In this document: one piece after another, positions 5,006 to 11,978 of the stretch
Layout: each line of letters starts with the position of its first letter
Position numbering within the stretch: the stretch's first letter is position 1
Origin: CAMCSH01 sp043748535
Lineage (GTDB): Bacteria > Verrucomicrobiota > Lentisphaeria > Lentisphaerales > Lentisphaeraceae
Length of the DNA: 12,115 nucleotides
Direction: 5' to 3'
Assembly (NCBI GenBank): GCA_043748535.1
Contig: JAYTMY010000056.1
Span: forward strand, 1 to 12,115
Program-made: the position numbers and the translations under genes
Notes under the pieces: model-generated
Seen by the model: only the letters and a program-made list of their open reading frames with translations
What the model was told of the DNA's origin: nothing
Database searches by the model: none

Positions 5006-7321
5006 TCAACGGTGCAGATCGAAGCGATCCTTCTCCATCACCTTGGTCCAGGCGGCATTGAAGTCGGCGAGGAATTTGGCTTTGCCGTCTTCGCTGGCGT
5101 AGACTTCACAGAGGGCGCGCAGTTGCGAATTCGAGCCGAAGGCGAGGTCGACGGAAGAGGCGGTCCACTTCAGGGCGCCGCTCGAGCGGTCGCGACCTTC
5201 GTAGAGTGACGGCGCGGTCTTTTTCCAGGACGTGCCCATGTCGAGCAGGTTGACGAACCAGTCGTTGCTGAGCTGGCCGGGACGCTTGGTGAAGGATCCA
5301 AGCTTGGCGTCGCCGCTGTTAGCCCCGAGGACGCGCAATCCGCCAATGAGCACCGTCATCTCCGGGGCCGAGAGGCCGAGGAGCTGGGCGCGATCGACGA
5401 GCTGGGTTTCCGGACGTTCGGCCTTGCCGACGAAGTTGCGGAAGCCGTCGACCTTGGGTTCCAGCACGGCGAAGGAGGCGGCATCGGTCTGAGCTTCACT
5501 GGCATCGACGCGGCCCGAACGGAAGGCGATGCTGATCGGCGTGCCGGCATCGGCGGCGGCCTTTTCCACGGCGGCGTTGCCGGCGAGGACGATCAGGTCG
5601 GCCATCGACACCTTTTTGCCACCGGCGGCCTGGGCGTTAAAGCCGGCCTGGATGCCGTCGAGAGTCTTGAGCACTTTGGCGAGCTCGGCAGGCTTGTTGA
5701 CCGGCCAGTCTTTCTGCGGCGCGAGGCGGACGCGGGCGCCGTTGGCACCGCCGCGGTTGTCGGAGCCGCGGAAGGTCGAGGCCGAGGCCCAAGCGGCGGA
5801 AACCAGCTCGGAAACCGACAGGCCGGAAGCGAGGATCTGCTGCTTGAGGGCGGTGACGTCGTTGGCGTCAATCAAGGCAAAGTTGACAGCGGGGATCGGG
5901 TCCTGCCAGATCAGCGTTTCTTTCGGCGACAGGGCGCCGAGGTAGCGCGAGGAGGGGCCCATGTCGCGGTGGGTGAGTTTGAACCAGGCGCGGGCGAAGG
6001 CGTCCTCAAAGGCCTTGGGATTGTCGAGGAAGCGGCGCGAGATCTTCTCGTAGGCCGGATCCAAACGCAGGGCGAGGTCGGTGGTGAACATCATCGGCGC
6101 GTGGAATTTGCCAGCGACGTGGGCATCGGGGATGGAATTGGCACCGCCGCCGTTTTTGGGACGCCATTGCTGGGCACCGGCGGGGGAGGTGGTCAGTTCC
6201 CATTCGAAGGCGAAGAGGTTGGCGAAATACATGTGGGAGAAGCGGGCCGGGGTGGAGGTCCAGGCGCCTTCGAGGCCGGAGGTGATAGTGTCTTCACTGT
6301 GGCCCTTGCCGTGGCTGCTGGTCCAGCCGAAGCCCTGTTCTTCGAGCGCCGCGCCTTCGGGTTCGGGGCCGACGACGCCCTTGGGCGAAGCGGCGCCGTG
6401 GGCCTTGCCGAAGCTGTGGCCACCGGCAATCAGGGCGACCGTTTCTTCGTCATTCATCGCCATGCGTCCGAAGGTTTCGCGGATGTGGGCGGCAGCGGCG
6501 AGGGGATCGGGCTTGCCACCGGGGCCTTCGGGGTTGACGTAGATCAAGCCCATTTGGACTGCGGCGAGGGGATTGTCGAGCTTGCCATCGGCGCCGTGGC
6601 GTTTGCCGGCGAGCCATTGGTTCTCGGTGCCCCAGAAGATGTCGTTTTGCGGTTCCCAGACGTCGTCACGTCCGCCGGCGAAGCCGAAGGTTTTGAAGCC
6701 CATGTCCTCAAGGGCGACGTTGCCGGTGAAGATCATCAGGTCGGCCCAGGAGATTTGCTGGCCATATTTCATTTTGATCGGCCAGAGCAGGCGGCGGGCC
6801 TTGTCGAGGTTGGCGTTGTCGGGCCAGGAGTTGAGGGGAGCGAAGCGCTGGGTGCCGTCGCAGGCGCCGCCGCGTCCGTCGGTGCTGCGGTAGGTGCCGG
6901 CGCTGTGCCAGGCCATGCGCACCATGAAGGGGCCGTAGTGACCGTAGTCCGAGGGCCACCAAGGCTGTGAAGTGCGGAGGACTTTGACGATGTCGGTGCG
7001 CAGAGCTTGCAGGTCGAGAGACTGAAATTCCTTGGCGTATTCGAACTTGGCGCCGAGGGGATTGCCTTTGACCGAGTTCTGGTGCAGCACCGAGAGTTCG
7101 AGCTGGGCGGGCCACCAGTCGCGGTTGCCCGGAGCGCCGGCGGTCATCGGCGCGGCGGGGGCGTCGTAGCCCATCGGGCACTTGCCGCCTTCCGGCGCGG
7201 CGTCGGCTTTTTTGCCGGAGAAGGGACAGGTGCCGGAACTGCAGGAGCTTGCCAGTCCGATGGCGACAAGCAGGCTGGCGGAGCTGAGCCAGAATCGAGG
7301 TTGGCGGGGTGAGCTGTTCAT
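5006..7321 (-). CDS. katG: Catalase-peroxidase with lipoprotein-type export signal
   Basis: KatG is a haem enzyme that disproportionates hydrogen peroxide and also has peroxidase activity. This 771-residue copy carries both halves of the duplicated fold. Visible active-site residues are distal Arg135, Trp138 and His139 (VRMAWHSAGTYR), Tyr261 (MGLIYVNPEGP) and Met287 (FGRMAMNDEE), which with Trp138 form the catalase adduct, proximal His302 (GGHSFGKAHG), Trp374 (EWELTTSPAGA) and Asp415 (FTTDLALRLDP). All are intact, so it should be active. The conserved core begins at RDWWP (67-71). The first 36 residues are extra: a charged start, hydrophobic WLSSASLLVAIGLA and LASSC with Cys27, a lipobox-like site. 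Most KatGs (about 720-750 residues) are cytoplasmic, so this one is probably periplasmic or membrane-anchored. ATG at 7321 is preceded by AGGAGA at five bases; the frame continues upstream without such a site. It is divergent from oxyR and probably under its control. Confidence 0.96.
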   Translation of the reverse strand: MNSSPRQPRFWLSSASLLVAIGLASSCSSGTCPFSGKKADAAPEGGKCPMGYDAPAAPMTAGAPGNRDWWPAQLELSVLHQNSVKGNPLGAKFEYAKEFQSLDLQALRTDIVKVLRTSQPWWPSDYGHYGPFMVRMAWHSAGTYRSTDGRGGACDGTQRFAPLNSWPDNANLDKARRLLWPIKMKYGQQISWADLMIFTGNVALEDMGFKTFGFAGGRDDVWEPQNDIFWGTENQWLAGKRHGADGKLDNPLAAVQMGLIYVNPEGPGGKPDPLAAAAHIRETFGRMAMNDEETVALIAGGHSFGKAHGAASPKGVVGPEPEGAALEEQGFGWTSSHGKGHSEDTITSGLEGAWTSTPARFSHMYFANLFAFEWELTTSPAGAQQWRPKNGGGANSIPDAHVAGKFHAPMMFTTDLALRLDPAYEKISRRFLDNPKAFEDAFARAWFKLTHRDMGPSSRYLGALSPKETLIWQDPIPAVNFALIDANDVTALKQQILASGLSVSELVSAAWASASTFRGSDNRGGANGARVRLAPQKDWPVNKPAELAKVLKTLDGIQAGFNAQAAGGKKVSMADLIVLAGNAAVEKAAADAGTPISIAFRSGRVDASEAQTDAASFAVLEPKVDGFRNFVGKAERPETQLVDRAQLLGLSAPEMTVLIGGLRVLGANSGDAKLGSFTKRPGQLSNDWFVNLLDMGTSWKKTAPSLYEGRDRSSGALKWTASSVDLAFGSNSQLRALCEVYASEDGKAKFLADFNAAWTKVMEKDRFDLHR

Positions 7322-7487
7322 GGGAATCTCCTGGGGGGTTTCGTGGGGGAGGCGGGCGAATCGGACACTCTGGTCCTTCCTACGACCAAAGATAGACAGG
7401 AATAAGGAATCAGAAAAATAAGCAATTTGGATACTTAGACATAAGTGGAAGCTATGGCAGAATATCCCATCAGCCTTGGAGTGCGTC
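7322..7487. promoter_or_regulatory. Divergent katG-oxyR regulatory region
   Basis: The 166-bp gap between the two start codons must carry both promoters and, by analogy with other divergent LysR-target pairs, the OxyR binding site. The stretch 7390-7470 is AT-rich. I could not fix a convincing -35/-10 pair for either gene. Confidence 0.6.
7441..7455. promoter_or_regulatory. Candidate OxyR half-site
   Basis: ATAAGTGGAAGCTAT fits ATAG-N7-CTAT with one mismatch (ATAA for ATAG) and the general LysR T-N11-A rule (T7442, A7454). The consensus OxyR site has four tetramers spaced by seven bases; the next ones upstream (7430-7433, 7419-7422) match poorly. A small dyad CTTA-GACA-TAAG overlaps at 7434-7445. 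It lies 33 bp before the oxyR start, consistent with autoregulation. Confidence 0.4.
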
Positions 7488-8429
7488 ATGAATCTGAGAT
7501 TATTCGAAGCTGTTGCGGCGATTGCGGAAACCGGCAGCATCAGTGCCGCGGCGGCGAAATGCGGGATCAGCCAGCCGGCGCTCAGCGGCCAGATCAAAGG
7601 CTTCGAGACGGAGCTCGGCGTCAGCCTGATCGAGCGAGGCCGGCGGGGTGTCTTCTTGACTCCGGCGGGACAGGAGATCCTGCAGCGGGCGCAGCAAGTG
7701 CTCCGCTGTGTCAAGGAGGTGCGCCAACTGGCGGAGGGATGGGCCAATCCCTATAGCGGCAAGATGCTGCTCGGAGCCTTTCCGACTCTGGCGCCCTATC
7801 TCTTCCCGCGCATCATGACTCCCTTGCAGGAGGCGTATCCGCAGATTGATTTCTACCTCCGCGAGAGCAAGACGGCGGATCTGCTGGCGCAGTTGTTGGC
7901 GGGCGATCTCGACGCCGCCTTCATCGCCGCGCCGGTGGGCGACGAGGAGATCGCCAGCGAGGAGATTTTCACCGAGCCCTTTTTGCTGCTGGCTCCGCCC
8001 GACAGTCCGTGGCGGAATCGCAAGCAGATCAAGCTGAAAGAGCTGTCTTCCGACGAGCTGCTGATTCTCGAGGAGGGGCACTGCCTGGGCGATCAGATCC
8101 TCGAATTCTGCGGTTCCGGCGGCTTGGTTCATCATGCCGATTTCCGCGGCAGTTCCTTAAGCACCTTGATGGCCATGGTTCGTCTCGGACGCGGCTACAC
8201 CCTGGTGCCCGAATGCGCCCTCGGGGCCGCCGATCCCGCCTGCCTGGTTCTCCCGGTGGTCCAGCCTGGGCCCGGTCGCAGCATTCATCTGTGCTGGCGC
8301 CGCAGCTCACCGCGCCACGAAGTCTTCCGCGAGATCGCCGATGAAGTGCGGCAGCTGCTCCCAGGGATGTGGCTCGATCGTCCCGATCGAGTGCGCTCCG
8401 TAGCTCGAGCTTCCAGCTCGAGAAGCTGA
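7488..8429 (+). CDS. oxyR: Peroxide-sensing LysR-type regulator OxyR
   Basis: This 313-residue regulator has an N-terminal winged helix-turn-helix (residues about 3-62, with SISAAAAKCGISQPALSGQI) and a C-terminal LysR sensor domain. The peroxide-sensing motif is intact: GHCLGDQILEFC places cysteines at 199 and 208, the same numbering as the redox pair in E. coli OxyR, and FRGSSLSTLMAMVRLGRGYTLVPE matches the following OxyR segment. On peroxide exposure these cysteines form a disulfide that turns on target genes; the divergent katG is the obvious target. ATG at 7488 is chosen over an in-frame TTG at 7476 because GGAG at 7478-7481 lies six bases before it and it gives the normal LysR start. The last 20 residues (from Met294) are Arg/Ser-rich and are encoded by a hairpin repeat cluster, so the true conserved end is near LLPG at 290-293. 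Confidence 0.93.
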   Translation: MNLRLFEAVAAIAETGSISAAAAKCGISQPALSGQIKGFETELGVSLIERGRRGVFLTPAGQEILQRAQQVLRCVKEVRQLAEGWANPYSGKMLLGAFPTLAPYLFPRIMTPLQEAYPQIDFYLRESKTADLLAQLLAGDLDAAFIAAPVGDEEIASEEIFTEPFLLLAPPDSPWRNRKQIKLKELSSDELLILEEGHCLGDQILEFCGSGGLVHHADFRGSSLSTLMAMVRLGRGYTLVPECALGAADPACLVLPVVQPGPGRSIHLCWRRSSPRHEVFREIADEVRQLLPGMWLDRPDRVRSVARASSSRS

Positions 8430-8504
8430 CGAACTCGACCAGGGATGGTCGAGCCACGAACACAGCACTTAGGAGCTCAATGTGGCTCGATCGCCCCGAT
8501 CGAG
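8369..8504. repeat. Cluster of four CTCGANNN hairpins
   Basis: Four small hairpins with 8-bp perfect stems occur in 130 bp: CTCGATCG-TCC-CGATCGAG (8373-8391), CTCGAGCT-TCC-AGCTCGAG (8404-8422), CTCGACCA-GGGA-TGGTCGAG (8434-8453) and CTCGATCG-CCC-CGATCGAG (8486-8504). All stems begin CTCGA. GTGGCTCGA at 8369-8377 is also complementary to TCGAGCCAC at 8449-8457 and recurs directly at 8483-8491. The first two hairpins lie inside the oxyR reading frame; the last ends eight bases from the cysE stop. They may double as terminators between the convergent genes, though no U-tract is present. Confidence 0.8.
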
Positions 8505-8511
8505 AAAGCGC

Positions 8512-9315
8512 TTATTCGCCTTCGAGTTCGGTCGCTTCATCACAGGCGAGGCCGTGATCCATGAAGCGGGCGGGCATGCGGTGGCGTTCACGTCCGACCT
8601 GACGGGCGGGGACGCCGACGACGGTGGTGTGCGCTGCGACGTCTTCCAGGACAACGCTGCCGGCACCGATCTTGGCGCCGTCGCCAATGCGGATGTTGCC
8701 GAGAAGTTTGGCGCCGGCGCCGATGAGGACGCCGTTGCCGACTTTGGGATGGCGGTCGCCAGATTGTTTGCCGCTGCCGCCAAGAGTGACTTCGTGGAGG
8801 ATCGAGACGTTGTCGCCGATCACCGCGGTTTCGCCGGCGACGAAGCCGGTGGCGTGGTCGAGGAAGATGCCTTTGCCGAAGCGGGCGCCGGGGTGGATGT
8901 CGACGCCGAAGACTTCGGAGCAGCGGCTCTGCAGGTGGGAAGCGAGGGTGTGGCGTCCCGATAACCAGAGGTGGTGCGAGATGCGCGAGGCCTGCAGGGC
9001 GAGGTAGCCCTTGAAGTAGAGCAGGGGGATGACGAGGTTGGGCGTGGCGGGGTCGCGTTCGCGGATGGCGTGCAGGTCGGCTGCGGCGCAGAGAGCGATG
9101 CTGGGATCCGCCTTGACGATTTCGAGGAAGAGCTGGTGGCAGCCGAGAACCGAGATCGAGCCGTCACCGAACTTCCACGCCAGGCGGTAGGCCAGGCAAG
9201 CGCCGAGGTCTTCCTGGTTGAGAATGGTCTCGTTGATCAAAACCCGCAGCCGCTCTTCTTCGTTGGAAATGTGGCGGGCTTCGCTCAGGATGGTGCTCCA
9301 GATGTCTTTGCTCAT
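8512..9315 (-). CDS. cysE: Serine O-acetyltransferase
   Basis: CysE transfers acetyl from acetyl-CoA to L-serine, giving O-acetylserine, the first committed step of cysteine synthesis in the cytoplasm. The 267-residue protein has the helical N-terminal domain (about 1-135, beginning DIWSTILSEA) and the left-handed beta-helix of hexapeptide repeats (about 140-240). Catalytic residues are visible: Asp139 in VDIHPGA and His154 in LDHATG, followed by GETAVIGDNVSILHEVTLGG, GDRHPKVG and IGAGSVVL. Length is close to E. coli CysE (273). The start has AAGGAG eight bases before the ATG. The C-terminus is short and acidic, ending ELEGE; it lacks the final Ile that inserts into cysteine synthase in enterobacteria, so the CysE-CysK complex may form differently or not at all. 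It is convergent with oxyR, and downstream of the SET gene on the same strand, across a long inverted repeat. Confidence 0.95.
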   Translation of the reverse strand: MSKDIWSTILSEARHISNEEERLRVLINETILNQEDLGACLAYRLAWKFGDGSISVLGCHQLFLEIVKADPSIALCAAADLHAIRERDPATPNLVIPLLYFKGYLALQASRISHHLWLSGRHTLASHLQSRCSEVFGVDIHPGARFGKGIFLDHATGFVAGETAVIGDNVSILHEVTLGGSGKQSGDRHPKVGNGVLIGAGAKLLGNIRIGDGAKIGAGSVVLEDVAAHTTVVGVPARQVGRERHRMPARFMDHGLACDEATELEGE

Positions 9316-9399
9316 ATCGAGATCTCCTTGGAATTCGCCATAAAGCTAATTCCTCTCCGCCCAGACGCCTAGCCGGAGCGAGAGGATAAGACATTTATG

Positions 9400-9536
9400 A
9401 GGGAGTGAGGGAGTCCGTCCTGGGAGCGCCGGCTGCCAGCCGGTTTTGGGTTTGTCGCTTGGTTAACATGAACTTCAAAACGCTGAACGCAGGACCGGCT
9501 GGCAGCCGGCGCTCCCAGGCAACTCCCTCTCTCCCT
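9400..9536. repeat. Long inverted repeat with 26-bp perfect arms
   Basis: Perfect 26-bp arms lie at 9419-9444 and 9494-9519 (core GGGAGCGCCGGCTGCCAGCC) around a 49-base loop. A second pair outside it, AGGGAGTGAGGGAGT (9400-9414) and ACTCCCTCTCTCCCT (9522-9536), matches at 14 of 15 positions. The whole could extrude as a cruciform or form a large RNA hairpin. It lies between the end of the SET gene and the start of cysE, overlapping the SET stop codon, and probably blocks read-through. Like the other elements here it is probably a dispersed repeat of this genome. Confidence 0.85.
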
Positions 9537-9933
9537 ATTCCGACCGGCCGTCGTGGACGACGTGGTCGAGGTGTTGCCAATCGCCGAGGATTTGGCGGTA
9601 GTCGCAAGTGAGTTCGTTGCCAGCTGGGATGTCGCAGAGGGAGATGCCGAGATCGTGCTGCGAGTAATCGACATTGGGACGCGGCGAGTGGTTCATGTAG
9701 CGGCCGAGGGTCGATTCGAAGATGTAGGGGCCATTGGCGTCGGGGCGGTAGCTGTAGTTTTCGACATCATCGCGGACGCCTTCGGGCAGGGCCTCGAAGG
9801 CTTCGGGGCTGATGACGATGTCGAAGCGGGGATCGAATTTCCAGACCACGGTGCCTTTGGCGATGAAGCTGCTGGCGAAGACGCCGGTGCCGTGAATGTG
9901 GCTGGGGGCGATGGAACAGGGAATGACGATCAT
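9535..9933 (-). CDS. Small SET-domain protein, putative lysine methyltransferase
   Basis: This 132-residue protein is almost entirely a SET domain, the fold that moves a methyl group from S-adenosylmethionine to protein lysines. Motifs in order are HGTGVFA at 14-20, KGTVVWKFDPRFD at 26-38, the cofactor-binding RYMNHSPRPN at 78-87, and the catalytic-tyrosine block AGNELTCDYR at 104-113 with Tyr112. There is no pre-SET or zinc-binding post-SET region, as is common in bacterial stand-alone SET proteins. The target is unknown. ATG at 9933 is chosen because GAGG lies six bases before it on the minus strand; a longer frame from 9969 adds 12 residues not resembling the family. It is divergent from a methyltransferase gene across 129 bp and ends inside the long inverted repeat. 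Confidence 0.83.
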   Translation of the reverse strand: MIVIPCSIAPSHIHGTGVFASSFIAKGTVVWKFDPRFDIVISPEAFEALPEGVRDDVENYSYRPDANGPYIFESTLGRYMNHSPRPNVDYSQHDLGISLCDIPAGNELTCDYRQILGDWQHLDHVVHDGRSE

Positions 9934-10062
9934 GATCGGCCTCGGGGTTTTGCGTCCTCCGCAATACATGCCGGAGCGCGGAAGGCAAGGGCCTCGGCCT
10001 CTTGCAGATTCGCTTTCCCGGTGTCGTTTCGAGGAAACTCAGCCAGCCCAAGAGAATTTCCC

Positions 10063-10701
10063 ATGCGTATCCGTCACCCTGATGAAACCCCCTCTGGCGT
10101 GGTACGCCAGGCCGTTGATTGGAACCGCCACTATGTCACCGGCGACACTGGCTGGGACATGGGCCGGGCGGCCCCGCCCTTCGAGCATTTGATCTCGCAT
10201 CCGCCCGCTTGGCTGCAGGGACGCCGCCTCGCCGCTCTGGGTTGTGGCCGCGGTCACGATGCGGCGCGTTTCGCCTTGGCTGGCTATCAGGTCACCGGTC
10301 TCGACTTTGCGCCGCTGGCCTTGGAAGAGGCCCGAGGGCTTTACGGCGCTGTGCCGGGACTTGATTTTGCCCATTGCGACATCACGGCGCCGGCGGCTGA
10401 TTTGCGCGGTACCTTTGATCTGGTTTTGGAGCATACCTGTTTTTGCGCTTTGGCGCCGCAGCAGCGTCCTGATTACGTCGCTGGGGTGTCGGCGCTGTTG
10501 TCGCCAGGCGGGATTCTCTTTGGGCTTTGGTATCGTTTTGATCCGCCCGACGCCGAGGGGCCGCCGTATTCCCTCTCCGAAGCGCGTCTGCTTGAGTTGA
10601 TGGGGCGCGGCGGCTTTGAGAAGATTCACGTCGAAACTCCCGTCGATTCGCATGAGAGGCGGGCGGGGCGGGAACGGCTCTGCGCCTTCCGCAAGAAATG
10701 A
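10063..10701 (+). CDS. TPMT-like SAM-dependent methyltransferase
   Basis: This 212-residue cytoplasmic protein resembles the thiopurine S-methyltransferase (TPMT) family. Motif I is LAALGCGRGHDAARFALAG (57-75) followed by GLDFAP with Asp81, the acidic residue expected to bind the SAM ribose. The N-terminal GDTGWDMGRAAPPFEHL (27-43) and the block LEHTCFCALAPQQRPDYV (122-139) are typical of the family, as is LLSPGGILFGLWY (145-157). Bacterial members act on sulfur, selenium, tellurium or halide compounds, but the substrate cannot be read from sequence. ATG at 10063 follows AAGAG at about eight bases; the open frame extends far upstream on this strand, but that part is the reverse of the SET gene. 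Confidence 0.83.
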   Translation: MRIRHPDETPSGVVRQAVDWNRHYVTGDTGWDMGRAAPPFEHLISHPPAWLQGRRLAALGCGRGHDAARFALAGYQVTGLDFAPLALEEARGLYGAVPGLDFAHCDITAPAADLRGTFDLVLEHTCFCALAPQQRPDYVAGVSALLSPGGILFGLWYRFDPPDAEGPPYSLSEARLLELMGRGGFEKIHVETPVDSHERRAGRERLCAFRKK

Positions 10702-10740
10702 AGTTAAGGTCTTGCAAGCACAAGCTCATCAGGGCGAAAT

Positions 10741-10769
10741 TTGCTTTTACACTGAATTGCGCTTATAAT
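10741..10769 (+). promoter_or_regulatory. Sigma70-type promoter of the receiver-kinase gene
   Basis: TTGCTT (10741-10746) and a perfect TATAAT (10764-10769) are separated by 17 bp. It lies 63 bp before the start codon and just after the methyltransferase gene, so the following gene is probably transcribed separately. Confidence 0.7.
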
Positions 10770-10831
10770 AGCCAGTGAGCCGCACAGGCTTGCCTCTTTT
10801 TTGTTGACTGTACCCACAAGGACGGACCATC

Positions 10832-11953
10832 ATGAGCGATCTTGGTCAAAGTGTTTATGTGCCGACGGTTCTGGTGGTTGACGACAATCCCAACAACCTC
10901 AAGCTGTGCAGTCAATTGCTGAGTTCGTTGGGCTTGCAGGTGCGGATTGCGATGGATGGCTTGGGTGGTCTCGAGGCGGCGAAAAATTCGGTGCCGGATC
11001 TGATTCTGCTCGACATCAACATGCCGCATATGGATGGCTACGAAACCTGCCGGCGGCTGAAAGCCATGCCGGAATTGCGGGAGATTCCGGTGATCTTCGT
11101 CAGCGCCATGGGTGAAGAAATGAACAAAACCTTGGCCTTTGAATTAGGCGCGGTCGATTATCTGACCAAGCCGATCCCGGTGGAAGAGGCGAAGGCCCGG
11201 ATCATGGCGCATCTGCGTCTTCACCGCCAGACGCAGGAATTGGCGACTCAGGCCCAAGCTATGGCGCGGAGCTACCGCCAGCAACAAGAGCTTTTACAGG
11301 TCATTGCCCATGACCTCGCCAACCCCTTGGGGGCGATCAGCATGGCGGTGGACATTCACCGCAGCAAACTCGGCGACTCGAATTATCTGCAGCTGATCAG
11401 CAAAGCGGTCGGCATGGCCACCGCTTTGATCACTGACCTGCGCACCCTGCAGCGGGTGGCGATCAAAGAAGTGGTCTTGGCCAAGATCGATTTGAGCACT
11501 GCAGTGGCCGATGCCCAGATGATCTGCAACGAACGCTTCAACAGCAAACAAATCCTGCTGATCAATGAGATCCCGGCAGAGCTCAGTATCGTCGCCAACC
11601 ATCAGGCGATGACCATGTCGGTCCTGCCCAACCTGTTCACCAATGCGATCAAGTTCTCCGAGCCCGGCTCCATGGTCCATCTGTCAGCCCGCGAAGAAGG
11701 CAAGTTCATCGTTCTCGCGATTGCCGATCGCGGTATCGGCATGAGCCCGAAAATCCTCGCCACGGTGTTTGACGTTGGTAAATCGAAGAGCCGCCAAGGC
11801 ACTCAGCAAGAGCAAGGCACCGGCTTCGGCATGCCCTTGGTCAAAAGCCTGGTCGAAGCCTTTGGTGGTTCGATCTCGATCAGCTCGAAAGACATCCAAA
11901 GCTCGCCCGATGACCATGGCACAGTGATGGAACTGTATCTGCTCAAGGGATGA
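10832..11953 (+). CDS. Soluble receiver-histidine kinase protein
   Basis: This 373-residue protein has an N-terminal response-regulator receiver domain (about 12-128) and a C-terminal histidine kinase. In the receiver, Asp17/Asp18 form the acidic pocket, Asp61 in LLDINMPHMDGYE is the phosphate acceptor, and Ser91 and Lys113 are the conserved switch residues. A helical Gln-rich linker (about 128-152) leads to the H-box IAHDLANPLGAIS with His160, then the N-box LPNLFTNAIKFS (265-276), the G1 box IADRGIGMS with Asp299, and the G2 box GTGFGMPLV (329-337). There is no membrane segment or other sensor domain, so it is cytoplasmic and its input is probably phosphotransfer to, or partner binding by, its receiver. 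No separate output regulator is adjacent. ATG at 10832 follows AAGGA at nine bases. Confidence 0.92.
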   Translation: MSDLGQSVYVPTVLVVDDNPNNLKLCSQLLSSLGLQVRIAMDGLGGLEAAKNSVPDLILLDINMPHMDGYETCRRLKAMPELREIPVIFVSAMGEEMNKTLAFELGAVDYLTKPIPVEEAKARIMAHLRLHRQTQELATQAQAMARSYRQQQELLQVIAHDLANPLGAISMAVDIHRSKLGDSNYLQLISKAVGMATALITDLRTLQRVAIKEVVLAKIDLSTAVADAQMICNERFNSKQILLINEIPAELSIVANHQAMTMSVLPNLFTNAIKFSEPGSMVHLSAREEGKFIVLAIADRGIGMSPKILATVFDVGKSKSRQGTQQEQGTGFGMPLVKSLVEAFGGSISISSKDIQSSPDDHGTVMELYLLKG

Positions 11954-11978
11954 AACGATTTTTGACCACGAAAGACAC

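Noticed and set aside
5969..6970. 333-codon plus-strand frame opposite katG
   Set aside because: It is antisense to intact katG and Gly/Ala/Val-rich, as expected from reading a GC-rich gene backwards.
7322..7747. 142-codon N-terminal extension of katG
   Set aside because: It crosses the regulatory gap and runs antisense through the start of oxyR; the ATG at 7321 has a good ribosome site and starts a signal peptide.
9553..10062. 170-codon N-terminal extension of the TPMT-like methyltransferase
   Set aside because: This part is the reverse complement of the SET gene; the methyltransferase family begins at the ATG at 10063.
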